Below, one piece after another: positions 28,044-39,569 of a stretch of 64,000 bases of DNA. How positions within the stretch are numbered: position 1 is the first letter of the stretch; each line of letters starts with the position of its first letter. Position numbers and translations under genes: made by a program. Origin of the DNA: Akkermansiaceae bacterium (GTDB lineage: Bacteria > Verrucomicrobiota > Verrucomicrobiia > Verrucomicrobiales > Akkermansiaceae); NCBI GenBank assembly GCA_903826205.1, contig CAIKDP010000073.1:1-64000 (forward strand), given 5' to 3'. The notes beneath the pieces are model-generated. The model saw nothing but the letters and a program-made list of their open reading frames with translations, searched no databases and had not been told where the DNA came from.

Positions 28044-29711
28044 ATGAAACCATCAAACAGTCTTTTTCGCACTGCCGACGGTAAGAACTACGCGTTCGTG
28101 TTTGCACTTGTTTGCAGTTTGTTCCTGCTGTGGGGATTTGCCCACGCTCTGCTGGATGTCCTCAACAAGCATTTTCAAAACTCGCTGGTGGTGACCAAGG
28201 CGCAGTCCGGTTGTGTGCAGGCGGCGGTGTATGGCGGCTACTTCCTGATGGCGTTGCCCGCGGGCATGATTGCGCGGCGCTTCGGCTACAAGGGTGGCAT
28301 CCTCTTCGGTTTGTTCCTCTTCGCGGTTGGCGCGTTCTGGTTTGTGCCGGCCACCAAGGCCGACAAATGGAGCGGGGTCAGTGGCTGGGTGGCGGAAAAA
28401 TTCAACATGGAAGTGGTCAGCTCGCCCGAGGCCAAGGCCAAGCTGATGGATGTGCGGGTCAACCTGGAACGCGCGGCGAAGGCGGTCGAACTTCCGTTAG
28501 ATCCCGGGAAGCTGGCCGCCTTTGACAAGGTGGCCGCCGAGGCCAAGGCCGCCACCGATCTGGCCGCCGCGGGTGCGGCGCTGGAAGATGCCGCCGTGTT
28601 GTTGCCCGCCTCCAAATGTCTGCCCAAGGTCCGCGTGGCACTCACCGCCCTTGCGCCCACCTTGCCGGAAAAAGAGTTTGGCAAACAGTTCAACGCCACC
28701 AAGCAGGCTCTGGTCGCCGTTGATCAAGGCACGCAGGTGACGGCGTTTGCCGCATTCCTGTTAGGTCTGTTCGTCATTGCGTTAGGGCTTACCTGTTTGG
28801 AAACCATCGCCAACCCCTACACGACGGTGCTCGGCCCGCCGGAAACCGGTGCCAGCCGCATCAATCTTGCCCAGACCAACAATGCCATCGGCTGGATTCT
28901 GGGGCCCTTCATTGGCGGCCTGATGATCTTCTCCTCGACGGGCGAGGTCAATATCAGCAACGCGCAACTGGCCATGCCATATCTAGGGCTTGGCGTGGTG
29001 GTGACGCTGGTTTTCATCATGTTTGCGTTCAGCACGATTCCCGACGTGCACACCACGGAGCACGCCAAGGCCGACGGGACGCACAAGGACCGGACGACGG
29101 GCGAGCGCTCGCTGTGGTCGCAGCCGCACTTTGTGTTCGCTGTGGTGGTCCAATTCCTTTATGTCGCCGCACAAACCGGCATTAACAGCTTTTTCATCAA
29201 CTACGTGGTGGAAGTCAACAAGTGGTCGGAACAGAAGGCTGCGATGTGGCTCTCGCTCGGCGGCATGGTGTTGTTCATGGTCGGCCGCTTCTCCGGCAGC
29301 TTCCTGATGACCAAGATGAAACCGCATTTGGCGCTGGCGGTCTATGGCCTGGCCAATGTCCTTTGCATGGGGTTGGTGGTGGCGGGCCTTGGTATTGTTT
29401 CCGCGGCGGCGTTGATCATCAGTTACTTCTTCATGTCGGTGATGTTTCCGACCATCTTTGCGCTCGGCATCCGCGGCCTTGGTGAAAACACCAAGAAGGG
29501 CGCTTCCTTCATCGTCATGGCCATCGTCGGCGGCGCCATCGCCCCCGCACTCATGGGTGCCATTGCCGACAAGAGCGGCATGCAGGCCGGCTTCGCCATC
29601 CCCTTGGTGTGCTTCATCGGCATCGCCATCTACGGCGCGGTTTGGCAGAAGCTCGTCGCCAAGGAAGGCATCACCTCAGACGCCGGAGCCGAGGCATACA
29701 GCGGCCATTGA
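28044..29711 (+). CDS. MFS sugar transporter of the FucP (L-fucose:H+ symporter) family with a large loop insertion
   Basis: SLFLLWGFAHALLDVLNKHFQ, LGLTCLETIANPYTTVLGPPETGASRINLAQTNNAIGWI, FFMSVMFPTIFALGIRGLGENTKKGASFIVMAIVGGAIAPALMG match FucP. Confidence 0.9.
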   Translation: MKPSNSLFRTADGKNYAFVFALVCSLFLLWGFAHALLDVLNKHFQNSLVVTKAQSGCVQAAVYGGYFLMALPAGMIARRFGYKGGILFGLFLFAVGAFWFVPATKADKWSGVSGWVAEKFNMEVVSSPEAKAKLMDVRVNLERAAKAVELPLDPGKLAAFDKVAAEAKAATDLAAAGAALEDAAVLLPASKCLPKVRVALTALAPTLPEKEFGKQFNATKQALVAVDQGTQVTAFAAFLLGLFVIALGLTCLETIANPYTTVLGPPETGASRINLAQTNNAIGWILGPFIGGLMIFSSTGEVNISNAQLAMPYLGLGVVVTLVFIMFAFSTIPDVHTTEHAKADGTHKDRTTGERSLWSQPHFVFAVVVQFLYVAAQTGINSFFINYVVEVNKWSEQKAAMWLSLGGMVLFMVGRFSGSFLMTKMKPHLALAVYGLANVLCMGLVVAGLGIVSAAALIISYFFMSVMFPTIFALGIRGLGENTKKGASFIVMAIVGGAIAPALMGAIADKSGMQAGFAIPLVCFIGIAIYGAVWQKLVAKEGITSDAGAEAYSGH

Positions 29712-29724
29712 GTTCATCGCGGCA

Positions 29725-30402
29725 TCACTCGAAGGCCTTGCCTTTTCTAGCAAGCCAAATCGGCTGGAGCCGGGTTTTCTTGGCATTCGGGGTGACCGGG
29801 ACCAGGTGTTCGGCCACGGCAAAGCCACAGCGTTGCAGGCGGCGGGTGAGGGTGGGTTCCGGGCGTGACGCGGCGATGGCGAGCAGGCCACCGGCTTGCA
29901 GCGCCTCATAGGCGGCGGCCAGCCAGCGCCGGTCATCGACCCACGGGCGGTTGCGCTCGCCGGTGGGGGCGGCATCCAGATGGATGATGATGGAGTGGAG
30001 GCTGCCGGCGTGTCGGGCCAGGCCGGCGGGTCCTGGATCTAACACCAGGGTGACGCGCGGGTCGTTGTTGAACAGGCTGCCAGGCAGGTGCGCGCGATGC
30101 CACAGCGGAAGCTCGGCCAGCGGCTCGGCCACGACAAAGTTGGCGCGTTTTTGCGGCAGTGCTTCGGCCACCGCCGCCAGCGTGTGGCCGAGGGCGAGCC
30201 CAACAAGAAAGATCTTGGGTTGGCGGGCGGGACGGAATGGGGCACAGGCGAGGCGGGCGAGTTCCTCCTCCGCGCCTTGGGTGGCGGGCCCGGCGATTTG
30301 TTGGCCTTGGACAAGCAGATAGTGGCGGCCGTCGTGTTCCTGCAGGACGAGCGGCGTGCCGTCGGGAAGTTGGGTGGTGGCGAGGGTGGTACGCGGTTTC
30401 AT
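29725..30402 (-). CDS. spermidine synthase-like methyltransferase-fold protein
   Basis: KIFLVGLALGHTLAAVAEALPQKRANFVVAEP, DDRRWLAAAYEALQAGGLLAIAASRPEP; weak family resemblance only. Confidence 0.6.
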   Translation of the reverse strand: MKPRTTLATTQLPDGTPLVLQEHDGRHYLLVQGQQIAGPATQGAEEELARLACAPFRPARQPKIFLVGLALGHTLAAVAEALPQKRANFVVAEPLAELPLWHRAHLPGSLFNNDPRVTLVLDPGPAGLARHAGSLHSIIIHLDAAPTGERNRPWVDDRRWLAAAYEALQAGGLLAIAASRPEPTLTRRLQRCGFAVAEHLVPVTPNAKKTRLQPIWLARKGKAFE

Positions 30403-30493
30403 GGGGCGGTTGGCGGGGTGGGGCGGGCGGGTCTTACGGTAAAAGTCACGGCATGTCCACACAACCCGCAGCGACCGCCGGCCGCATATACGG

Positions 30494-30521
30494 AAAACCC
30501 CGGCGCTTGGGCCGGGGTTTT
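30494..30521. terminator. bidirectional intrinsic terminator between convergent-like gene ends
   Basis: AAAACCCCGGCGCTTGGGCCGGGGTTTT: perfect GC stem flanked by A- and T-tracts, downstream of hup. Confidence 0.85.
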
Positions 30522-30564
30522 CATCAGTTCGGGATTAAAGCGCAGGGTGAATGCGTCAGGGGAG

Positions 30565-30840
30565 TTACAGGCTGCCCTTGAGCACCGATGATGGCTTGAA
30601 TCCGACGGACTTGGAGGCACCGATCTTCATCGATTCGCCGGTCTTCGGGTTGCGACCCATGCGAGCGGCGCGCTTCTTCACTTCAAAAGTGCCGAAGCCA
30701 ATGATCTGGACCTTCTTGTCTTTTTTGATGCCCTTGGCGATCGAGTCAAAAACGGCTTCGACGGCTTCGTCAGCGGCGCGTTTGGTGGTGTCTTTACCGA
30801 GGGCTTTCTGGACGGCTTCAATAAGTTCTGCTTTGTTCAT
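30565..30840 (-). CDS. hup: HU-family DNA-binding protein
   Basis: MNKAELIEAVQKAL...VQIIGFGTFEVKKRAARMGRNPKTGESMKI. Confidence 0.96.
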   Translation of the reverse strand: MNKAELIEAVQKALGKDTTKRAADEAVEAVFDSIAKGIKKDKKVQIIGFGTFEVKKRAARMGRNPKTGESMKIGASKSVGFKPSSVLKGSL

Positions 30841-31083
30841 GGCAGCGGCGTTTATGCGAACAGGGGGGGTGGGTGACAAGGAAAAACCTGAGGAAATATC
30901 ATATTTTTTTCTCAGTGAGTTCTTGACTTTTAGCCCCGCTGCGTGTGCAAGCGGCCTGCCTGCTGGGAAAACGGCGGGTGTGGGCCGCCGCATGACTTGA
31001 TTGTTAGAAAATGTTAGTCAGGTGGCGGAAGGGATTGGGGCCGGAGCCTGAGGAAGGAATTGACGGGGTGGCCGGGTTGCTGC

Positions 31084-32445
31084 ATGGCTGGCCGGGTGGT
31101 TGGAAACTCTCAGGCTAACGGCATCGCCGTCACGCGCGGAATCGCCGCGGTGTTGGCGGTGGCCGGGGCCTTGCCGGAAGCATCCGACATGCGGCAGGAT
31201 CTGGCGAGCGTGGCGGCGGCTTTGGCGCGCGGGTATTTTCTGCCGGACGAGGACGAGTCGGTGCGCCACCGCTATGCGGGATATCTGGCGGCGCGGGCAG
31301 CATTGTTAGAAACGCTGGAGGAATTGGCGGCGGTGGCGGGGCGTGGGACCCTCGAGTGGCAACAGCGTCTGCCGGTGTTTGCGACGGCCTTTGCCGCCGC
31401 CTGTGTGTTGATGCGGGCCAACCGCTATGTGATTGATTTGGCGGGCGAGCAACCGCTGCTATGGAAAAAGCTGGATGAGGCGGATGTGGTGGCGGGCATT
31501 CCGCGCAAGACCTTCACGACGGTGTTCAAGGCGGCGACCCATCCGGCGACCCTGCGGCGCTTGCTGGCGGCGACGGACTTTTATTTTGCGCAGCATGCGG
31601 CCATCCGCGGGCTGGCGGCTGACCCGCAATTGCGGCCGGTGGTGGAATTGTTAGCGGCGGAGCAGCCGCTGATGGAGCGGCGGCGGCGCGATGCGCTCAA
31701 GCGTGTGTTTGCGTATCGCTGGTTTGCGTTGTGGCGGCGGCAGCGCTCGGCATGGCGACAGGTGATGTTTGGAATCTTCGAGGTGTCCGGGCGGGCGATT
31801 TCCGAGTTGCGCCAGCCGGGGGCAAGATCTGGCGGCGCGCCCAAGCGGATCACCGATGCGATACGGGTGGCGGTGGTGGAGTATCTGCAGCCGGGCGATG
31901 TGTTTGTCACCCGCCATGAGGATGCGCTGAGCAATTGGTTTTTGCCCGGCTTCTGGCCGCATACCGCACTCTATCTCGGCTCGCGGGAGGAGTGCCTGCG
32001 GCTGGGGCTGGAATTGCCGTTAGATGTTGGCCACCGGCATTGGTTTTTGGAGGCGAAAAAGGACGGGGTGCGGGTGCGTCCCCTCGGGGAGACCCTGCAG
32101 GTGGATGCTTTTTGCGTGCTGCGTTCGCCGCTGGCCGGGGCAGATCTGGCAATGGCCCTCAAGCGGGCGCTGGGGCATGCCGGCAAGCCTTACGATTTTC
32201 TGTTCGACTTCCGCAGCGCCGATTGCCTGGCATGCAGTGAGGTGGTCTATCGGGGGTTCCACGGCATCGGTGCGCTACGGTTCCAATTGCAGGAGGTGGG
32301 CGGGCGCTTGTGCCTGCCCACCGAGGCCTTGGTCGCGCAAGCCCTGGCCTGCGGCTTCCAGATTCTAATCACCGCGGGCCTCGGCGGCGAGGGGCTCAGA
32401 CTCGGCTCCGCAGCGGCGGCGGCCTACACCGCATCGAGGGAATAG
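31084..32445 (+). CDS. YiiX/YebB-like permuted papain-fold cysteine peptidase
   Basis: LQPGDVFVTRHEDALSNWFLPGFWPHTALYLG (His region) followed later by FRSADCLACSEVVYRGFHG (Cys region), the permuted order of the YiiX/NlpC-P60 superfamily. Confidence 0.72.
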   Translation: MAGRVVGNSQANGIAVTRGIAAVLAVAGALPEASDMRQDLASVAAALARGYFLPDEDESVRHRYAGYLAARAALLETLEELAAVAGRGTLEWQQRLPVFATAFAAACVLMRANRYVIDLAGEQPLLWKKLDEADVVAGIPRKTFTTVFKAATHPATLRRLLAATDFYFAQHAAIRGLAADPQLRPVVELLAAEQPLMERRRRDALKRVFAYRWFALWRRQRSAWRQVMFGIFEVSGRAISELRQPGARSGGAPKRITDAIRVAVVEYLQPGDVFVTRHEDALSNWFLPGFWPHTALYLGSREECLRLGLELPLDVGHRHWFLEAKKDGVRVRPLGETLQVDAFCVLRSPLAGADLAMALKRALGHAGKPYDFLFDFRSADCLACSEVVYRGFHGIGALRFQLQEVGGRLCLPTEALVAQALACGFQILITAGLGGEGLRLGSAAAAAYTASRE

Positions 32446-32560
32446 GGAAATAAAGATGAGTAAGTCATTAGAAATCAATGAGTGCACAGTAAATGTGAAA
32501 ATTTGCGGGAAAAATACTTGCGGATTCAAGGGGCTGTAATAGGCTCGCGCCTCCCGATTC

Positions 32561-33406
32561 ATGCGTTTGATTCTTCCCACGACGGCCCTTTGGTTGCTAA
32601 CTCCCCTGCTTGCTCGTGCAGCGGAGGAGGGTGGATTGGCGGTGCAAGCGGAACCGCTTTGGCCGGGGTTGCCGATCACCAACTCGATGTTGATGGTGTG
32701 GATTTCGGTCGCCATCATCACCGTGTTTTGTCGGGCTGCCACCAAGCAGATGGCACTGGTGCCCGCGGGATTTCAAAATTTTGCGGAGTGGGTGGTGGAG
32801 GGGCTTTATGATTTCATCGGCAGCATTTTGGGGCCCCGTCTGGTGCAGAAGACTTTCTGGTTTTTCGCCACGATTTTCCTGTTCATATTAGTGACCAACT
32901 GGGTAGGGCTGATTCCGGGGGTGGGCACCATCGGTCGTTACAATGCGCATGGCGAGATTGTGGGGTTTCTGCGCGGGGGCAATGCCGATTTGAACATGAC
33001 CCTGGCGATGGCTTTCATCTTCAACCTGCTGTGGCTGTATTGGGCACTCGCCGAGAACGGCGTGCGCGGGTTTCTCGCGCACATCTTCGCGCCCAAGGGG
33101 CAGTTTCACGGGCTCATGCGCCTGTTCATGGTGGTGATGTTTCTCGCCGTTGGCGTGTTGGAGATCATTTCCATCTGCATCCGTCCGGTGGCGCTCACCT
33201 TCCGCTTGTTTGGCAATATCTATGGCGGCGAGCAGACGATGGAAAAGCTGATGGGTCTGGTGCCCAAGAGCCTGGCGTTTCTGCCGGCGTTGCCATTTTT
33301 ATTCATGGAGTTGTTCGTGGGCTTCGTGCAGGCGCTGGTATTCATGTTGCTCACTGTCGTCTTCCTGCGCCTCATCTGCGAACACACCGGGCACGACGCC
33401 CACTGA
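32561..33406 (+). CDS. atpB: F0F1 ATP synthase subunit a
   Basis: NSMLMVWISVAIITVF, ISICIRPVALTFRLFGNIYGGEQTM, ELFVGFVQALVFMLLTVVFL. Confidence 0.95.
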   Translation: MRLILPTTALWLLTPLLARAAEEGGLAVQAEPLWPGLPITNSMLMVWISVAIITVFCRAATKQMALVPAGFQNFAEWVVEGLYDFIGSILGPRLVQKTFWFFATIFLFILVTNWVGLIPGVGTIGRYNAHGEIVGFLRGGNADLNMTLAMAFIFNLLWLYWALAENGVRGFLAHIFAPKGQFHGLMRLFMVVMFLAVGVLEIISICIRPVALTFRLFGNIYGGEQTMEKLMGLVPKSLAFLPALPFLFMELFVGFVQALVFMLLTVVFLRLICEHTGHDAH

Positions 33407-33479
33407 CCCTCTCGGTGCCTGGACCATGCTGGATCGTGGGAGGCGCCCGAAACCAACACACAACCAACCAACTGACATC

Positions 33480-33707
33480 ATGACCCTAATCCCCATGCTT
33501 GCTGAAGCCGCTTCCGGAATGGTCGGCAACATCCACATCGCCGGTGCCGCGCTCGGTGCCGGCCTTGGCATCGGCATCCTCGGCTCCAAGGCCGCTGAAG
33601 CCACCGGCCGCAATCCGGGGGCGTCCACCCCGATTCTCGTCAATGCGATTATTTTCGCCGCATTGGCCGAAGGGGTGTTCATCCTCGCAGCCTTTGCCAT
33701 CAAGTAA
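33480..33707 (+). CDS. atpE: F0F1 ATP synthase subunit c
   Basis: AGAALGAGLGIGILGSKAAEATGRNPGAS...FAALAEGVFILAAFAIK, two-helix hairpin with conserved Glu. Confidence 0.95.
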   Translation: MTLIPMLAEAASGMVGNIHIAGAALGAGLGIGILGSKAAEATGRNPGASTPILVNAIIFAALAEGVFILAAFAIK

Positions 33708-33801
33708 AGGCAGCGGCGATTCTCAGCGCCGGGGGGTGGCGTGACAGCCCGGCCCCCCGCGCATCACGCCTGGTTTTTTCCATTTCACAAGCCTCTCCGC
33801 C

Positions 33802-34347
33802 ATGTTCACGCTCCTTGCTCTAGCCGCCGAGTCCCAGGACTCCGTCGTTTCCGAATTGTTCGGGAAATTCGGCGTCAATTGGCCGTATTTCATTGCCAGT
33901 TGTGTCAACTTCCTGGTGGTCGTCTTCGTCCTCAAGAGGTATGCCTTCGGCCCGATCCAGGCCATGCTCGAACAGCGCCGCGAACGCATCGCCGAGGGCG
34001 AGGAAAAACTCAAGCTCATCGAACAACAACTCGCCGAATCCGAGCAGACAACCGCGGCCGCCATCGCCAAGGCCCACGCCGAAGCCGTGCGCATGATCAA
34101 TGATGCGAAGCTGGGGGCCGCCGCATTCACCGAGCAAAAAGCCCAGGAGGCCATCGCCCAAGCCCAACAGATTCTGGTCAAGGCGGATGCCGCCGCCAAG
34201 GCCGACCGCGAGCGGCTCGGCCTTGAGTTGAAGCGCGAATTCGGCCGGCTCGTGGCAGCGACCACCGCGCAGGTTGCCGGCAAGGTTCTAACACCTGAAG
34301 ACCAGCGCCGTCTCAACGAAGCCGCGCTGACCGAAGTGGAAGCCTGA
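33802..34347 (+). CDS. atpF: F0F1 ATP synthase subunit b
   Basis: N-terminal TM NWPYFIASCVNFLVVVFVLKRYAFGPIQAMLEQRRERIAEGEEKL plus long coiled coil; operon position. Confidence 0.93.
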   Translation: MFTLLALAAESQDSVVSELFGKFGVNWPYFIASCVNFLVVVFVLKRYAFGPIQAMLEQRRERIAEGEEKLKLIEQQLAESEQTTAAAIAKAHAEAVRMINDAKLGAAAFTEQKAQEAIAQAQQILVKADAAAKADRERLGLELKREFGRLVAATTAQVAGKVLTPEDQRRLNEAALTEVEA

Positions 34348-34373
34348 TTGTCCGTTAGTCCAGCCCTGTTGTC

Positions 34374-34766
34374 ATGAAGATCTCAAAACTCGCCACCGCC
34401 AGCGCCCGCCGCCTGTTTGGGCTATGCCAGACCGACGGGCGGCTCGACGAGGCGAAGTTGCGCCTGGTGGTGGCGCGCTTGGTCGAGGCCAAGCCGCGCG
34501 ATTACGCCGCCATCCTCAGCGCCTTGCTCCGCCTGACGCGCCTCGCCTACGAAAGCCGCAAGGGGGTCGTGGAGAGTGCCGTGGAGCTGGATGCCGCCAG
34601 TCAACAGCGGGTACTCGCCAGTCTAACTGAAAAATACGGGCCGGGTCTGGTGCTCCAATACCAAATCAGCCCCGCCCTGCTCGGCGGCCTGCGCATCCGG
34701 GTGGGCAACGATGTGATCGACGGTTCCATACGGGGCCGTCTCGACCGTTTCGCCAACGCGCTGTGA
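34374..34766 (+). CDS. atpH: F0F1 ATP synthase subunit delta (short)
   Basis: Operon position and C-terminal ISPALLGGLRIRVGNDVIDGSIRGRLDRF. Confidence 0.88.
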   Translation: MKISKLATASARRLFGLCQTDGRLDEAKLRLVVARLVEAKPRDYAAILSALLRLTRLAYESRKGVVESAVELDAASQQRVLASLTEKYGPGLVLQYQISPALLGGLRIRVGNDVIDGSIRGRLDRFANAL

Positions 34767-34820
34767 CGCTTCCTTCCACCCGCCGCCAACCGCATCCTTT
34801 CCCCCTAGCCAACTTCACTT

Positions 34821-36362
34821 ATGAGCAGCATCCTCCAGGAACTCGAACAACAGATCGCGGGCATCACCACGTCCGTCGAAAAATCCAACGTCGGCATTGT
34901 CCGTCAGGTGGGCGATGGCGTCGCCAAGGTCGAAGGCCTCTCCGACGTGATGCTCAATGAAATGATCGAGTTTGGTGGCGGGGTCACCGGCATGGCCCTC
35001 AACCTCGAGGAAAACGAGGTCGGGGTGGTTTTGCTCGGCAACTATGCGGCCGTCAAACAGGGCCACGAATGCCGCACCACCGGCAAGCTGCTCTCCGTCC
35101 CTGTCGGTGAGGCACTGCTCGGCCGCGTCGTCAATGCCTTGGGCGAGCCGATCGATGGCAAGGGCGCCATCGCCGCGGCCGCCTACTATCCGATGGAAAA
35201 AATCGCGCCCGGTATCATCAAGCGCAAATCGGTATCGGTGCCGGTGCAGACCGGCATCATGTCCATTGACGCGATGATTCCGATTGGCCGCGGCCAGCGC
35301 GAACTCATCATTGGCGACCGCTCCACGGGCAAGACGACCATCGCGGTGGACACCATCATATCCCAAGCCCAGCAAAACAAGGCCGCGGAGCAGGGCAAGC
35401 TGCAGAACCACAAGCCGCTGTATTGCATTTATGTGGCCATCGGCCAGAAGCTCTCCAACGTTGCCCGCACCCAGAAGATTCTCGAAGACGCCGGTGCGAT
35501 GGAATACACCACCATCGTTTCCGCCTCGGCTTCGGACGCCGCCGCCATGCAGTATCTTGCGCCCTATGCGGGATGCGCCATTGCCGAGTATCTCATGGAC
35601 AAGGGTCAGGACTGCCTGATTGTGTTCGATGACCTGTCCAAGCATGCGGTGGCCTACCGCCAGGTGTCGCTGATTCTGCGCCGTCCCTCCGGCCGCGAGG
35701 CCTATCCGGGCGATGTGTTCTATCTGCATTCCCGCCTCCTCGAGCGCTCCGCCCGCCTGTCCAAGGCCGCTGGCGACGGCTCGCTCACCGCGTTGCCCAT
35801 CATCGAGACGCAGGCTGGTGACGTGTCCGCCTATATTCCCACCAACGTCATTTCCATCACCGACGGCCAGATTTTCCTCGAGACCGACCTGTTCTATCAA
35901 GGTATCCGGCCGGCCATCTCGGTGGGCCTTTCGGTGTCGCGCGTGGGATCCGCCGCGCAAACCAAAACCATCAAGTCGGTCGCCGGCACCACCAAGCTCG
36001 ACCTCGCGCAATTCCGCGAACTGCAGGCCTTCGCCCAGTTCGGGTCCGATCTGGATGCCTCCACCAAGAAGAAGCTCGACCGCGGCGCGCGCATCGTCGA
36101 GCTCTTCAAACAAAACCAATACAGCCCGCTGGCCATGGAGATGGAATCCATCTATCTCTTTGCCATGCAAAACGGTTACTTCGACGACGTCCGCGTGGCC
36201 GATGTGCGCCGCTTCCAGGCCGGCCTCGGGGAATTCTTCAACACCCGCAAGTCAGAGTTGTTGGATCGCATCCGCAATGAAAAGCCGGACCTCAAGAAGG
36301 ACGCCGCCATGATCGAGTTGGTCAGGCAGGGCGTCGAGGACTTCAAACTCGGGTGGAAATGA
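34821..36362 (+). CDS. atpA: F0F1 ATP synthase subunit alpha
   Basis: [41 protein letters not shown]. Confidence 0.98.
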   Translation: MSSILQELEQQIAGITTSVEKSNVGIVRQVGDGVAKVEGLSDVMLNEMIEFGGGVTGMALNLEENEVGVVLLGNYAAVKQGHECRTTGKLLSVPVGEALLGRVVNALGEPIDGKGAIAAAAYYPMEKIAPGIIKRKSVSVPVQTGIMSIDAMIPIGRGQRELIIGDRSTGKTTIAVDTIISQAQQNKAAEQGKLQNHKPLYCIYVAIGQKLSNVARTQKILEDAGAMEYTTIVSASASDAAAMQYLAPYAGCAIAEYLMDKGQDCLIVFDDLSKHAVAYRQVSLILRRPSGREAYPGDVFYLHSRLLERSARLSKAAGDGSLTALPIIETQAGDVSAYIPTNVISITDGQIFLETDLFYQGIRPAISVGLSVSRVGSAAQTKTIKSVAGTTKLDLAQFRELQAFAQFGSDLDASTKKKLDRGARIVELFKQNQYSPLAMEMESIYLFAMQNGYFDDVRVADVRRFQAGLGEFFNTRKSELLDRIRNEKPDLKKDAAMIELVRQGVEDFKLGWK

Positions 36363-36473
36363 TCTTGGATGTTAGATGTTATTTGTTAAAGGTTATTAGA
36401 TGAAGACCCGGCACCTGTAACCAGCTTGTTACCAATAACATATAACCCATAACCCTTAACTCCTCCCCAAAAA

Positions 36474-38896
<2,423 letters not shown>

Positions 38897-38897
38897 G

Positions 38898-38935
38898 AAT
38901 CTCAAATCTCAAATCTCAAATCTCAAATTTCAATT
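38898..38935. repeat. AAATCTC-type AT-rich leader repeat upstream of atpC
   Basis: aatctcaaatctcaaatctcaaatctcaaatttcaatt. Confidence 0.9.
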
Positions 38936-38942
38936 CCCTCCC

Positions 38943-39356
38943 ATGCCACTGCTTCTCGATATTGTCACTCCTGAGAGAAAGGTTTTTTCGGACTCGGTGG
39001 ACAACGTCTATTTGCCGGGGGCGGACGGGGAGTTGGGGGTGTTGCCGCAGCATGCCGGGCTGGTCACCGCGCTGCAACCCGGCGAGCTGCGTTATCTCCT
39101 CAACGGCAAGGTGGTCACCCTGGCCATTGGTTCCGGCTTCGCGGAAATCACCCAAACCCATGTTGTTGTTCTAACCGACATGGCGCTGGGCGAGGCTGAG
39201 ATCGACATCGCCCAGGCCGAGACCGCCATCCAGCGGGCCCGGGAGGAATTGCACGGCGTGGATCACAGCATGGATGCCGAGGAAGTCGCCTTCCTCCAAG
39301 GCGTCATCGCCAAATCCACCGTCGCCATCAACTTCAAGCGCAAGAGCCAGTCGTAG
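38943..39356 (+). CDS. atpC: F0F1 ATP synthase subunit epsilon
   Basis: LDIVTPERKVFSDSVDNVYLPGADGELGVLPQHAGLVTALQPGELRY. Confidence 0.95.
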   Translation: MPLLLDIVTPERKVFSDSVDNVYLPGADGELGVLPQHAGLVTALQPGELRYLLNGKVVTLAIGSGFAEITQTHVVVLTDMALGEAEIDIAQAETAIQRAREELHGVDHSMDAEEVAFLQGVIAKSTVAINFKRKSQS

Positions 39357-39375
39357 CTGCGGCTGCCAGCCGCAG
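39357..39375. terminator. perfect 9-bp stem hairpin directly after the atpC stop; possible transcription end
   Basis: CTGCGGCTG-C-CAGCCGCAG directly abuts the TAG stop at 39354-39356; no U-tract, so terminator role is uncertain. Confidence 0.4.
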
Positions 39376-39449
39376 GGATCACTGATCATGGCAGATCAAA
39401 GAGGGAAGACGGGGCCCATGTCCGGCACCTTATCCATGATCCTCTTCAA

Positions 39450-39489
39450 TTTTCCTGCCCAACATTTTCCTGCCCAACATTTTCCTGCC
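39450..39489. repeat. 15-bp tandem repeat (TTTTCCTGCCCAACA), about 2.7 copies
   Basis: ttttcctgcccaacattttcctgcccaacattttcctgcc. Confidence 0.95.
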
Positions 39490-39510
39490 GCGTTTCTTGG
39501 GCTGGAAACT

Positions 39511-39568
39511 GCGGCTGGAAGCCGCAGCTACGGACGCAGCTACGGACGCAGCTACGGACGCAGCTACG
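39511..39568. repeat. GCGGCTGGAAGCCGC hairpin followed by 12-bp tandem repeat (GCAGCTACGGAC)
   Basis: gcggctggaagccgcagctacggacgcagctacggacgcagctacggacgcagctacg. Confidence 0.95.
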
Positions 39569-39569
39569 C

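Noticed and set aside
33480-33707. Na+-type ATP synthase c subunit
   Set aside because: The TM1 Gln typical of Na+-binding c subunits appears replaced (GLGIGILGSK), and the conserved Glu is followed by Gly, so a proton-type ring is more likely.
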